From: Planctomycetaceae bacterium
GTDB taxonomy: Bacteria; Planctomycetota; Planctomycetia; Planctomycetales; Planctomycetaceae
Assembly (NCBI GenBank): GCA_021732975.1
Contig: JAKFWC010000003.1
Coordinates: 1-64,000, forward strand
Reading direction: 5' to 3'
DNA: 64,000 bases
Position numbers and translations under genes: made by a program. The notes beneath the pieces were generated by a model. The model was not told the origin of the DNA. It searched no databases and was given only the letters and a program-made list of their open reading frames with translations. Below are positions 1 through 8,170 of this stretch, piece after piece (within the stretch, counting starts at the first letter, position 1; every line of letters starts with the position of its first letter).

Positions 1-2
1 GT

Positions 3-371
3 GGTGGATTCGGCGGCGGAGTAGGGGGCGGCATGTTCCAGATCGCGCCGGAAGGCAGCCGAGCCGCGATTATCCACGCAGCGCTCGGTCAGCTTGGTGG
101 AGCGGAGAGCGGTGGGGGCGGTCTCGGTGGCGGCGGCTTGGGCGGTGGAGTCCCCAATCACTCGGCGACGACCGACGCCGGTGCCGTGCTGATGAATGTC
201 ATCCAGGAAGCCACCCGGCCGACAGAGTGGATGGAAAGCGACGGGAGCGGCGGCACCATCACGGAATTCGATGGCCTGATCACCATCGGACACACGCAAC
301 AAGTGCACGAGCGCGTCACCGACCTGCTGAAAAAGCTCCGGGCGGCGAAAAAGGGTGAAATGAAAAACTGA
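3..371 (+). CDS. C-terminal part of a Gly-rich secretin-like protein (5' end outside window)
   Basis: The frame is open to the left edge, so only the last ~122 residues are seen. They begin with Gly-rich low-complexity sequence (runs of GGG and GLGGGG). A compact C-terminal segment of about 60 residues follows, containing the phrase FDGLITIGHTQQVHERV and ending in a Lys-rich tail. Segments of this form (a hydrophobic strand, then 'TQQVH' and a helix 'DLLKKL') occur at the end of planctomycete proteins related to the N-domains of secretins and STN domains; that link is from memory. The internal ATG at 33 is not a natural start. The gene stops just before a strong terminator. Confidence 0.6.
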   Translation, partial: GGFGGGVGGGMFQIAPEGSRAAIIHAALGQLGGAESGGGGLGGGGLGGGVPNHSATTDAGAVLMNVIQEATRPTEWMESDGSGGTITEFDGLITIGHTQQVHERVTDLLKKLRAAKKGEMKN

Positions 372-404
372 ACCGCGCTTCGCCCCAACGCCGCGTCGTC
401 TTAG

Positions 405-434
405 CCCCCCGTCCATGACGGGGGGTGTTTTTTT
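405..434 (+). terminator. Rho-independent terminator after the Gly-rich gene
   Basis: A perfect 9-bp stem (CCCCCCGTC with GACGGGGGG, 3-nt loop) is followed by TGTTTTTTT. The hairpin is also one copy of the GTCTTAGCCCCC palindrome family seen near 8.1 and 58.5 kb, here serving as a canonical terminator. Confidence 0.8.
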
Positions 435-452
435 ATGACGATCAGTGCACTC

Positions 453-573
453 TGTTGTGCGCGGGTCTCCCGACCCCGCACCACTTTTTGACCGAAGATC
501 TCCCTTCTTCCGACACTTTTCGAAGGAGACCTGCGGTCGGGATCAGTGCGGGGTCGGGAGACCCGCGCACAAC
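453..573. repeat. Long palindromic repeat, family B, copy 1
   Basis: The outer arm TGCGCGGGTCTCCCGACCCC is matched in inverse at 545-572. Between them sit inner arms of the type GACCGAAGATCTCC and GGAGACCTGCGGTC. Related ~120-bp units lie at 34663-34796 and 56886-57011. No gene is seen in 435-706; this repeat fills most of that spacer upstream of aspS. Confidence 0.8.
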
Positions 574-706
574 GCAACGACGGGGCTTCCGAACTTTCGG
601 TTCGCCCGGTGCGTCCCTATAATGCGGGCTTGGTTTCTGGCCGGTGACGGGGGCGGTGCGCTTGCGTCAAACGGCTTGTCTCTCGAATCGAACAAGGCGG
701 ATTGTC

Positions 707-2479
707 GTGCTGCGGACTCATACGTGCGGGGAATTGCGGGCCGGACACAATGGACAAACGGTGACGGTCGCCGGCTGGGTCGATAAATATCGCGACCACG
801 CGGGGATCGTGTTCGTCGATCTCCGTGACCGCTACGGCAAGACGCAGATCAAGTTCGACCTGTCCGACAGCAGCGACGTGCAGGCCCTCGCCCGCGGACT
901 CCGTTATGAAGACGTGATTCAAGTCACCGGGATGGTCGAACCGCGCCCGGAAGGGCTTGCCAATCCGAAACTCGCCACCGGCGAGATCGAAGTCCTCGCG
1001 CGGGAACTTGTCGTCCTCAACAAGAGCAAGACGCCGCCTTTCGAACCGGATACGTCCGCGCTTCCGAACGAAGAACTGCGGCTCAAACACCGGTTCCTCG
1101 ATCTGCGCCGTCCCGATCTGCAGAAGACGATCATCATGCGGCACCAGCTGACCAAAGCGGTGCGCGACTACTTCGACGAGCACCAATTCCTCGAAATCGA
1201 AACGCCGATCCTTGGCCGCAGCACGCCGGAAGGGGCGCGGGATTATCTCGTGCCGAGCCGTGTCCACCCCGGTTGTTTCTACGCGCTGCCGCAGTCGCCG
1301 CAGTTGTACAAGCAGATTCTGATGATCGCCGGGTTCGACCGGTACATGCAGATCGCCCGCTGCTTCCGCGACGAAGACCTGCGAGCCGACCGTCAGCCGG
1401 AATTCACGCAGATCGATGTCGAAATGGCCTTCGTGAAACGCGAAGATATTTTGGTCATGATCGACGGTTTGATCGGCCGCCTTGTCAAAACACTGCAAGG
1501 GAAAGAAATCAAACTGCCGTTGCCGCGGTATTCGCATGCGGAGGTGATGGAGCGCTACGGCAGCGACAAGCCCGACCTGCGGTTCGGCATGGAACTCGTC
1601 GACATCAAGGAGATCGCAACCACCTGCGGCTTCGGCGTCTTCAAAAGCACCATCGAAAAAGGGGGCCGCGTCCGGGGGATGCGTGTCGTTGGAGCCGCGG
1701 AGAAATACAGCCGCAAGCAGATCGATGAACTGACCGAGTTCGTCAAGAACTACGGTGCGATGGGCCTCGCGTTCTTCCGGGTGAAGTCGGCGACCGAACT
1801 CGATTCTCCGATCGCGAAGTTCTTCAGCGCCGAAGATCAGGCAAAGATTATTTCCAAACTGGGGGCAACAACCGGCGACTTGTTGTTCTTCGTCGCTGAC
1901 ACGCCGAAGGTGACGAGCGCCGCCCTCGCCGCGCTCCGCAGCCGCCTTGGCAAAGAACTGAATCTGTACGATCCCACCGAGATCAACGTCGCGTGGGTGC
2001 TCGATTTCCCAATGTACGCCTGGAACGAAGAAGAACAACGCTGGGAAGCCGAGCACCATCCGTTCTGCCAGCCGGTGGAAGAAGACATTCCGCTCTTTGA
2101 CACCGACCCCGGCAAGATTCGCGCCCAGTCATACGACCTGATCTGCAATGGTTACGAAGCGGCGTCGGGGTCTGTCCGCATCCACGACCCCGCGGTGCAG
2201 CAGCGGGTCTTCAACTTCATCGGCATCACCCCGGAAAACGCGGAAGAACGCTTCGGCTTCCTGCTGGAATCGCTCCGCTTCGGCGCCCCGCCGCACGCCG
2301 GCATCGCCCTCGGCCTCGACCGCTGGGTAATGATGTTCGGCAACATCGACAACATCCGCGACGTGATCGCCTTCCCCAAAACCCAAAAAGCCTCCGACCT
2401 CCTCACCGGCGCCCCCGCGGATGTGGACGGCAAACAACTGCGCGATCTACACATCAAGATTGATGTACCGAAAACGTAA
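707..2479 (+). CDS. aspS: Aspartyl-tRNA synthetase
   Basis: This class II synthetase charges tRNA-Asp in the cytoplasm. The N-terminal OB-fold anticodon-binding domain (about residues 1-110, with [21 protein letters not shown]) is followed by motif 1 and motif 2 ([16 protein letters not shown]). A bacterial GAD-type insertion comes next, then motif 3 ending in GIALGLDRW. At 590 residues it matches the bacterial AspRS length. I chose GTG 707 rather than an in-frame ATG at 644, because AAGGCGG lies eight bases before it and the family begins at 'LRTHTCGEL'. The gene stands alone between two repeat-rich spacers. Whether it also charges tRNA-Asn cannot be decided from sequence alone. Confidence 0.97.
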   Translation: MLRTHTCGELRAGHNGQTVTVAGWVDKYRDHAGIVFVDLRDRYGKTQIKFDLSDSSDVQALARGLRYEDVIQVTGMVEPRPEGLANPKLATGEIEVLARELVVLNKSKTPPFEPDTSALPNEELRLKHRFLDLRRPDLQKTIIMRHQLTKAVRDYFDEHQFLEIETPILGRSTPEGARDYLVPSRVHPGCFYALPQSPQLYKQILMIAGFDRYMQIARCFRDEDLRADRQPEFTQIDVEMAFVKREDILVMIDGLIGRLVKTLQGKEIKLPLPRYSHAEVMERYGSDKPDLRFGMELVDIKEIATTCGFGVFKSTIEKGGRVRGMRVVGAAEKYSRKQIDELTEFVKNYGAMGLAFFRVKSATELDSPIAKFFSAEDQAKIISKLGATTGDLLFFVADTPKVTSAALAALRSRLGKELNLYDPTEINVAWVLDFPMYAWNEEEQRWEAEHHPFCQPVEEDIPLFDTDPGKIRAQSYDLICNGYEAASGSVRIHDPAVQQRVFNFIGITPENAEERFGFLLESLRFGAPPHAGIALGLDRWVMMFGNIDNIRDVIAFPKTQKASDLLTGAPADVDGKQLRDLHIKIDVPKT

Positions 2480-2488
2480 CAACGCAAG

Positions 2489-2637
2489 AGGGTGCCACGG
2501 GCGGCTCGTCCGCCCGTGCTGAAGTGGCAGAGCGTTCTCACTGGCGGTCAAGCCGCCAGTGCCACCCCGCCGAGAAGCTTCTGGCCGCTGAAGCTGCACC
2601 GGTTGAGACAACCGGTGCGACCCGGTAAAACGAGGGA
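2489..2637. repeat. Cluster of three to four different hairpins after aspS
   Basis: Successive palindromes are readable: GGGCGG-CTCGT-CCGCCC, CACTGGCGG-TCAA-CCGCCAGTG, and GCACCGGTTG-AGA-CAACCGGTGC. GTGGCA/TGCCAC arms enclose part of the cluster. There is no T-run, so this looks like a nest of REP-like elements rather than a simple terminator. Confidence 0.65.
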
Positions 2638-2687
2638 GTGCCCTTCCATAACCAAGCCTGTTTCCCGACAACACGAAGGTGACTCCC

Positions 2688-3809
2688 ATGCCGGAATTGG
2701 AGCGAGCAACTTCGCGATCCTCAGTGGTCGTATGGGTCCTGGGAGGCGGCGTTCTCGGTGTTTTCCTGTTCGTGAGCGCCGCCGGACTGTATGCGAGACA
2801 ATTGGCACATAATCAGTCACTCGCATTAGAGAGACAAAAGCGGATCGGGAGTGCGTTACATCAAGACCATGATGTAAACCACCAATTCCCCGTAAGCAGC
2901 TACAGTTTTGACGGATTACCACTCCACAGTATTCAGACGGCATTGCTGCCCCACCTCAACCAACAACCTCTGTACAAAACACTGGATCAGAGCCAGCCGT
3001 GGAATGCTCCTGCGAATGCCGCTGCGACTTCCGCAGCGATTGCCGAATTCATCAACCCTGCCGACGGGCTTCCCACCACGAAGAACGGTGCTGGCACGGC
3101 ACACTTTGTGGGAAATGCACGGCTATTTGTGCCGTTTCAGCGGGTCTGGATCGGGCATATCTACGACGGCACGTCGTCCACGATGGCCTTTGGCGAAATC
3201 GGACACGGCGTCGAACCATGGGCGCGACCTGGTACGGAACGTCATCTGACGCAGGGCATGAAGGGCGGCGAGTCTCAGTTTGGACGCTCCAACGGCAAGG
3301 GGGGCAACATCCTCATGGTCGATGGGCAGGTGCGGTGGATCGCTGCGGAAACCAGCCCGCTCGTTCTTTCGGCATTGTCGACTCATAACGGCGGCGAGAA
3401 TATCGAGGAAACCATCAAGGCCTCCAGTGAGCCGGCGACCCCACCGCCGCCGCCGCTCCCGAATATCAGACTGGGATACATTTACCGCAATCCTGAAAAC
3501 CGCGTCGATTTTATCCCTCTGGGATTTAAACAGGACCGCATTTCTTTCTGGAAAACCAAAGAACAGCCACCCGCAGTCCGCGTCCTGTTGCAAAATATCG
3601 GCGTGGGTGAGTTACGTGTGACGGGAGTTTCCGCGACGGAAGGCGTTGGAGTCGAATGGTTGTCAGCGCCCAAAGTGGACCTCCTCAAACCACGTGAACT
3701 GGCAATTCTGAAGGTTTCTCCTCTCGATCCTAAAACCTTTCGCCGCGGACATTGTGTGATTAAGACAGACGATCCCAAGAATCCGGAAATTTCGATGGAG
3801 ATTGAGTGA
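2688..3809 (+). CDS. Membrane-anchored DUF1559-like protein with C-terminal DUF1573-like domain
   Basis: One membrane segment near the N-terminus (about residues 12-35) anchors the protein. The usual prepilin GFTLIE cleavage motif is absent. The middle (about 60-240) follows the planctomycete DUF1559 pattern, including IYDGTSSTMAFGE and the closing GNILMVDGQVRWI. After a Pro-rich linker with PPPPP, residues ~280-373 resemble an Ig-like/DUF1573 fold (VLLQNIGVGELRVTGVSATE, then FRRGHCVIKTDDP). ATG 2688 is chosen because GAAGGTGA precedes it at good spacing. The role is probably extracytoplasmic; substrate and partner are unknown. GC looks lower than in neighbouring genes. Confidence 0.75.
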   Translation: MPELERATSRSSVVVWVLGGGVLGVFLFVSAAGLYARQLAHNQSLALERQKRIGSALHQDHDVNHQFPVSSYSFDGLPLHSIQTALLPHLNQQPLYKTLDQSQPWNAPANAAATSAAIAEFINPADGLPTTKNGAGTAHFVGNARLFVPFQRVWIGHIYDGTSSTMAFGEIGHGVEPWARPGTERHLTQGMKGGESQFGRSNGKGGNILMVDGQVRWIAAETSPLVLSALSTHNGGENIEETIKASSEPATPPPPPLPNIRLGYIYRNPENRVDFIPLGFKQDRISFWKTKEQPPAVRVLLQNIGVGELRVTGVSATEGVGVEWLSAPKVDLLKPRELAILKVSPLDPKTFRRGHCVIKTDDPKNPEISMEIE

Positions 3810-3839
3810 GTGGTGGGCGGGTCTGCGGTTTCGTGATTC

Positions 3840-4035
3840 CGGGTACCTCTGATTAATGGGTGGCTCGGATTGCCTTCGGCAATCTGGGGTGGCGTAGCCA
3901 CCAAGAGGCCATCAAGATTATCGTTCAAATGACCACGCGGCTCCAGTCTTGGCCCCGTGGTCACAAAGCCTCTTTGCGGCTGTGCCGCCCCAGAGGGCTG
4001 GACGCCCTCTGAGCCACCCGGTGCGGTATTTCTCG
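3840..4035. repeat. Hairpin-rich spacer
   Basis: Nested short palindromes include GATTGCC-TTC-GGCAATC, GGTGGC-GTA-GCCACC, CCACG/CGTGG around TCTTGGCC, GGCGG-type arms near 3980, and AGAGGGC-TGGAC-GCCCTCT. An outer GGTGGCTC at 3859 is matched by GAGCCACC at 4011. No coding frame here looks real. Confidence 0.5.
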
Positions 4036-4052
4036 GTTCTTTACGGCAGCTT

Positions 4053-4130
4053 CACGAGCCGGACGCGTTAGCGATGGACCCTGTCATCGCGGGATGCGGG
4101 GGGGATCCGTCGCTGATGCTTCCGGCTCGT
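4053..4130. repeat. Palindromic repeat, family H, copy 1 (degenerate)
   Basis: The left arm ACGAGCCGGACGCGTTAGCG and the right arm CGCTGATGCTTCCGGCTCGT are imperfect inverted copies. A better-preserved pair is at 61096-61171 and a half copy at 62283-62304. Confidence 0.7.
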
Positions 4131-4214
4131 CGTCTTTGAATCGTGGCGCTTGTGTCAGGAAGTCCCCGCGCACAACGGAGACAGTCCCCTGCTGACGCAT
4201 CCGCTTGGTGATGT

Positions 4215-5114
4215 TTACCCCACCCGTCCCGGATACTGCGATGGCGACCAACCCATTACTCGCTTGAATGTCGTCGAGAAGACGAACGGATTCTGGTAGC
4301 CGACCTGGTTCGCAATCGTTTCGATCTTGCTGTGCGGGGCGACGAGCAACTCCGCGGCGCGGCGCATCCGGAGCCAGATGAGTTGTTGACGCGGGCTGCG
4401 GCCGAGTTCCTTGCGGCACAAACGCTGCAACTGCTTCTCGCTGAGATGGACGCGCTGTGCCATCGCGGTGATCGTCCATGGGTGATCGAGACTGGCAGCG
4501 ACATTTCGCCACAGTTCCCACAAGCGTGGATCGGACCGGGTGGGCTCGGCGAACCGACGGACGTAGTGGTCGATCAGATCGACCCAATGTTGCATCGCGG
4601 CCGGAGCGCCGTCGCCCACCGTTTCGTGATGCAGTCCGCGAATGGCCAACTGCAGAGGATCCGCGTTGTACTGGGCGACAATCGGCGTCGATGTCGCTGC
4701 CAGCGGACGTTGTCCTTCCGGTTCGCCGTAACGAACCCAGCAGATGGTCCATGGATGCTGCGGAATCGCATGAAAGGCTTGCCGTGTGTGGGGAGGCAGC
4801 AGCACGGCTTGACCGGGACGGCAGCGCATCCAGCGACCATCGACGAGCACACGGCCTTCGCCACCCAGACACGCGAGAAAATAACTTCCTGCGAGTCGGG
4901 TGCGGACGATGCGGAACGGGGCATGCATGCAAGCCACCGCGACGTGCCGAATGTGATAATGTCCCAACGCCGGGCACACGGGGGCATTGGCAAGCCACGC
5001 CCGCGGGTCGGCCATGTCGGCCCGGACCACTGACACGACCGCATCATCGGGTCGAATGTCGGTTTCAGATAGGTTTCGGTCGGTTCGACGCATGGTTTCA
5101 GGCGTACGGAGCAT
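4215..5114 (-). CDS. AraC-family transcriptional regulator
   Basis: The N-terminal ~170 residues form a cupin-like sensor domain (GRVLVDGRWMRCRPGQAVLL is typical of the AraC ligand-binding barrel). Residues ~200-295 carry the double helix-turn-helix: the first helix pair around ITAMAQRVHLSEKQLQRLCR, the second around IETIANQVGYQNPFVFSTTF, ending in GWSPSQYPGR. It is transcribed away from the PSCyt1 gene at 5224 with a 109-bp gap, so control of that gene pair, perhaps in response to a sugar, is a fair inference. The start at 5114 is uncertain; an ATG at 5093 is possible and neither has a clear ribosome-binding site. Confidence 0.9.
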   Translation of the reverse strand: MLRTPETMRRTDRNLSETDIRPDDAVVSVVRADMADPRAWLANAPVCPALGHYHIRHVAVACMHAPFRIVRTRLAGSYFLACLGGEGRVLVDGRWMRCRPGQAVLLPPHTRQAFHAIPQHPWTICWVRYGEPEGQRPLAATSTPIVAQYNADPLQLAIRGLHHETVGDGAPAAMQHWVDLIDHYVRRFAEPTRSDPRLWELWRNVAASLDHPWTITAMAQRVHLSEKQLQRLCRKELGRSPRQQLIWLRMRRAAELLVAPHSKIETIANQVGYQNPFVFSTTFKRVMGWSPSQYPGRVG

Positions 5115-5148
5115 CTATGCTGGTGGATGTGTCATCGAGAGAGAAATT

Positions 5149-5182
5149 CCGAACTCGTTCCGACGCGGAGCATGGGAACGAG
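5149..5182. repeat. Inverted repeat in the AraC/PSCyt1 divergent promoter region
   Basis: AACTCGTTCC and GGAACGAGTT are separated by 12-13 bases including GACGCGGAGCAT. It resembles the AACTCGTTCCCAAGC family at 38396-38542, so it may be a degenerate copy of that repeat. Its central position between two divergent genes would also suit an operator. Confidence 0.5.
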
Positions 5183-5223
5183 TTTGTAAGTTACGCGATT
5201 ACGTCGACTCGGAACTAACGCTG

Positions 5224-8079
5224 ATGGACTCCTGCCGAGCTTCTTACTTCGTTGCGACATGGTTCTTCATGACCGCGTGCGCATTTGCGCAGACGGAACC
5301 GATCGATTTCGGTCGCGACATTCAGCCCATTCTGGCGAAACGGTGTTACGCCTGCCACGGTCCCGATACCGCGGAAGCGGGGTTGCGACTGAATGTCCGT
5401 GAATCGGCTTTCGACAAACATGAATCGGGGGTGATGGCGATCATTCCCGGCAAGCCGAATGAAAGCGAAGTGCTGAAGCGGATCATGTCGAACGACGACG
5501 CGGATCGCATGCCGCCGGAGGGAAAACCGCTCACGCCGGGGCAGGTCGAGCTCATTCGCAAGTGGATCGAACAAGGTGCCGACTGGCAGGAACACTGGGC
5601 CTTCAGCAAGCCAAAAACGTTGACGCCGCCGCCGGTGTCCGATGCGGCATGGGCGGCACATCCGATTGATGCGTTCATCCGGGCGAAGATCGATCACGCG
5701 AAACTGGTCCCCGCGCCACCGGCATCGAAAGCCGCGTTATTGCGACGCATCACTTACGACCTCACGGGCCTGCCGCCAACACCCGCAGATGTGGAAGCGT
5801 ATCTGGCCGACACATCGCCGAATGCGTACGAAAAGCTCGTCGACCGGTTGCTGCAATCTCCGCAGTTGGGCGAGAAATGGGCGCGACACTGGCTCGATGT
5901 CGTCCGCTATGCCGACACCAACAGCTTCGAGCGCGATGGCCCGAAACCCAATGCCTGGCGATTTCGCGATTATGTCATTCGCGCCTTTAACTCCGACAAA
6001 CCATACGACCGGTTCATTCTGGAGCAACTCGCCGGTGACGAACTCCCCGACGGTGGCAACGATGGTCTCATCGCGACGGGGTATTACCGTCTCGGCCTGT
6101 GGGACGACGAACCAGCCGATCGGTTGCTCGCGCAGTACGACGGTTACGACGACCTGATCACGACGACGGGGCAGGCGTTTCTCGGGCTGACAGTGAACTG
6201 TGCCCGCTGTCACGACCACAAGATCGATCCCATCCCCACGAGTGAGTACTACAGTTTCGTCGCTTTCTTTCAGAACGTGACGCCGAACGGTTACCCCAGC
6301 CCACAGACCGAGCAGCCGCTGTTTGAAGATGTCGCCGCACGGGCGGCTTACGATGCCGCGGTGGAAGCCAATCGAAAGCAGATTGACCAGACACAGGCCC
6401 AGATCACGGTCATCGAAAGGGAGTTCCGCGACAAACTCGTCTCGCGCGAGTCGACAACCGAAGTCCCCGACCTCGATGATGTCGAGTACAAGTTCTATCG
6501 CGACACCTGGGACAAGCTGCCGGATTTCGACGCGCTCAAACCCGAAACCGTCGCCAAGCTCGAACGGCCGTATTTCGATATCACTCCGGCGACACGCGAG
6601 TTTTCGTTCGGCTTCGTCTTCACGGGTGATCTGAAAGTTCCCGCGGACGCCGAGTATACGTTCCTGCTCGATTCCGATGACGGCTCGCGGTTGAGCATCG
6701 ACGGCGAGCAAATCCTGCTCTACGACGGTATCCACGGCATCGGCAGTCCGAAGTCGGCGAAGGTCATGCTCAAAGCCGGGCGACGGAAGATTCGGGTGGA
6801 TTACTTTCAGGGGCCGACCGGTGACAAAGGTCTGTATCTGTCGTGGTCTGGGCCGGGGTTCGCCAATCGGCATTTGAGCGCACCGTCCGAGAAAGGCCGC
6901 AACGCCAAACGCCGCGATCTCGTCGCGGCGATGAAAGACAACGGCCGCGAAATCCTCGGCAAAGACCGTCACGAGGAATACACGAAACTGACAAAATCGC
7001 TGGACGAATTGAAACGGAACAAGCCCGCGACGGACATGGCCCTCTGCGTCACGGAGCACGGTCCGAACGCGCCGGAAACGACGATCCTCAAACGGGGCAA
7101 TCCGCAGTCGCCGGGTGACAAAGTCGTCCCCGGTTTTCTGAGTTCGCTCGGCGGTGGGCAAGCGGTCATTCCGACAGCATCGCCCGGTGCCAAGACCTCC
7201 GGTCGGCGGTTGGCACTCGCGCAGTGGATCGCGTCGCGCGACAATCCGCAAACCGCGCGGGTGATGGTCAACCGCATCTGGCAACATCTGTTTGGCCGCG
7301 GGATTGTCCGCTCACCCAACAACTTCGGGCTGCTGGGCGATCGACCGACGCACCCCGAACTGCTCGATTGGTTGGCCCTCCGTTTCATGGATGATGGCTG
7401 GCGGATGAAGTCGCTCATCAAGTTGATCGTCATGTCGCAGACGTATCAGATGTCTTCGCAGACCAACGCCGTGGCACTGGAGAAAGACCCGCTGAACAAT
7501 CTCTTCTGGCGGCATGACATGCGCCGGCTCAATGCGGAAGAACTGCGGGACTCCGTTCTCGCTGTCAGTGGGAATCTGTCGTTGAAGCCCTTCGGACCGG
7601 GCATTTATCCCGAGATTTCCGATGAAGTGAAAGCCGGGCAATCGAATCCGGGGCAGGGCTGGGGCAAGTCGTCACCGGAAGACGCCGCGCGGCGCAGTGT
7701 GTACGTCTTTGTGAAGCGCAGCCTCCCGTTGCCGGTGCTGTCCGATTTCGATTTCCCCGACACCGACGGCACGTGCGCGGCCCGCTTCGCCACCACGCAA
7801 CCGACCCAGGCATTGGGGATGCTCAACGGCAAGTTCATGAATGATCAGGCGGTGATCCTCGCCCAACGTCTGCAGAAAGAAGTCCCGAACGACCTCACCG
7901 CGCAGATCAAACGGGCCTACTTCCTGACGACCGGTCACCAGGCGGATGACGCTGCCGTGACGCGAGGAAAGCAATTGATCGATGCGATGCAACAGAAACA
8001 CCAGGTAACGGCCGAGCGGGCGTTGACGCTGTTCTGCCTGATGACATTAAACCTCAACGAGTTTGCGTATCTGGATTAG
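5224..8079 (+). CDS. Secreted PSCyt1/DUF1549/PA14/DUF1553 cytochrome protein
   Basis: A signal peptide (about residues 1-22, ending ACAFAQ) is followed by a planctomycete cytochrome c domain with haem motif CYACH near residue 42. DUF1549 comes next, with a second CxxCH (CARCHDHK) near residue 325. A PA14-like sugar-binding domain lies near 430-545 (EYTFLLDSDDGSRLSIDGE), and DUF1553 runs to the C-terminus. At 951 residues it is the usual size. ATG 5224 is chosen because it begins the signal peptide; the frame is open further upstream. A DUF1501 gene follows 91 bp downstream, the common planctomycete pairing. It is thought to act outside the cytoplasm in polysaccharide breakdown or redox; the reaction is not established. 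The stop codon abuts a palindrome. Confidence 0.92.
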   Translation: MDSCRASYFVATWFFMTACAFAQTEPIDFGRDIQPILAKRCYACHGPDTAEAGLRLNVRESAFDKHESGVMAIIPGKPNESEVLKRIMSNDDADRMPPEGKPLTPGQVELIRKWIEQGADWQEHWAFSKPKTLTPPPVSDAAWAAHPIDAFIRAKIDHAKLVPAPPASKAALLRRITYDLTGLPPTPADVEAYLADTSPNAYEKLVDRLLQSPQLGEKWARHWLDVVRYADTNSFERDGPKPNAWRFRDYVIRAFNSDKPYDRFILEQLAGDELPDGGNDGLIATGYYRLGLWDDEPADRLLAQYDGYDDLITTTGQAFLGLTVNCARCHDHKIDPIPTSEYYSFVAFFQNVTPNGYPSPQTEQPLFEDVAARAAYDAAVEANRKQIDQTQAQITVIEREFRDKLVSRESTTEVPDLDDVEYKFYRDTWDKLPDFDALKPETVAKLERPYFDITPATREFSFGFVFTGDLKVPADAEYTFLLDSDDGSRLSIDGEQILLYDGIHGIGSPKSAKVMLKAGRRKIRVDYFQGPTGDKGLYLSWSGPGFANRHLSAPSEKGRNAKRRDLVAAMKDNGREILGKDRHEEYTKLTKSLDELKRNKPATDMALCVTEHGPNAPETTILKRGNPQSPGDKVVPGFLSSLGGGQAVIPTASPGAKTSGRRLALAQWIASRDNPQTARVMVNRIWQHLFGRGIVRSPNNFGLLGDRPTHPELLDWLALRFMDDGWRMKSLIKLIVMSQTYQMSSQTNAVALEKDPLNNLFWRHDMRRLNAEELRDSVLAVSGNLSLKPFGPGIYPEISDEVKAGQSNPGQGWGKSSPEDAARRSVYVFVKRSLPLPVLSDFDFPDTDGTCAARFATTQPTQALGMLNGKFMNDQAVILAQRLQKEVPNDLTAQIKRAYFLTTGHQADDAAVTRGKQLIDAMQQKHQVTAERALTLFCLMTLNLNEFAYLD

Positions 8080-8157
8080 TCTTAGCCCCCGGTCAATGAC
8101 GGGGGGTAATCACGCATACAATCCCCATTCCCCCAGTCATTGACCGGGGGCTAAGAC
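8079..8157. repeat. Palindromic repeat, family G, inverted pair between PSCyt1 and DUF1501 genes
   Basis: GTCTTAGCCCCCGGTCAATG and CATTGACCGGGGGCTAAGAC are inverted copies about 40 bp apart, each also palindromic in its centre. The first begins inside the PSCyt1 stop codon (TAGTCTTAG). Other copies are at 397-425 and 58544-58572. Confidence 0.85.
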
Positions 8158-8170
8158 AGGATGCAACACC

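Noticed and set aside
617-2059. 480-codon open frame on the minus strand across aspS
   Set aside because: It lies antisense to an unmistakable aspS; its composition (Arg/His/Asp/Phe-rich) is typical of a high-GC shadow frame.
2489-2637. Tandem hairpins considered as a small CRISPR array
   Set aside because: The units differ from one another and there are no equal-length spacers; these are distinct palindromes.
5737-7287. 516-codon minus-strand frame inside the PSCyt1 gene
   Set aside because: Antisense shadow of a gene with clear domain motifs; no domain of its own.
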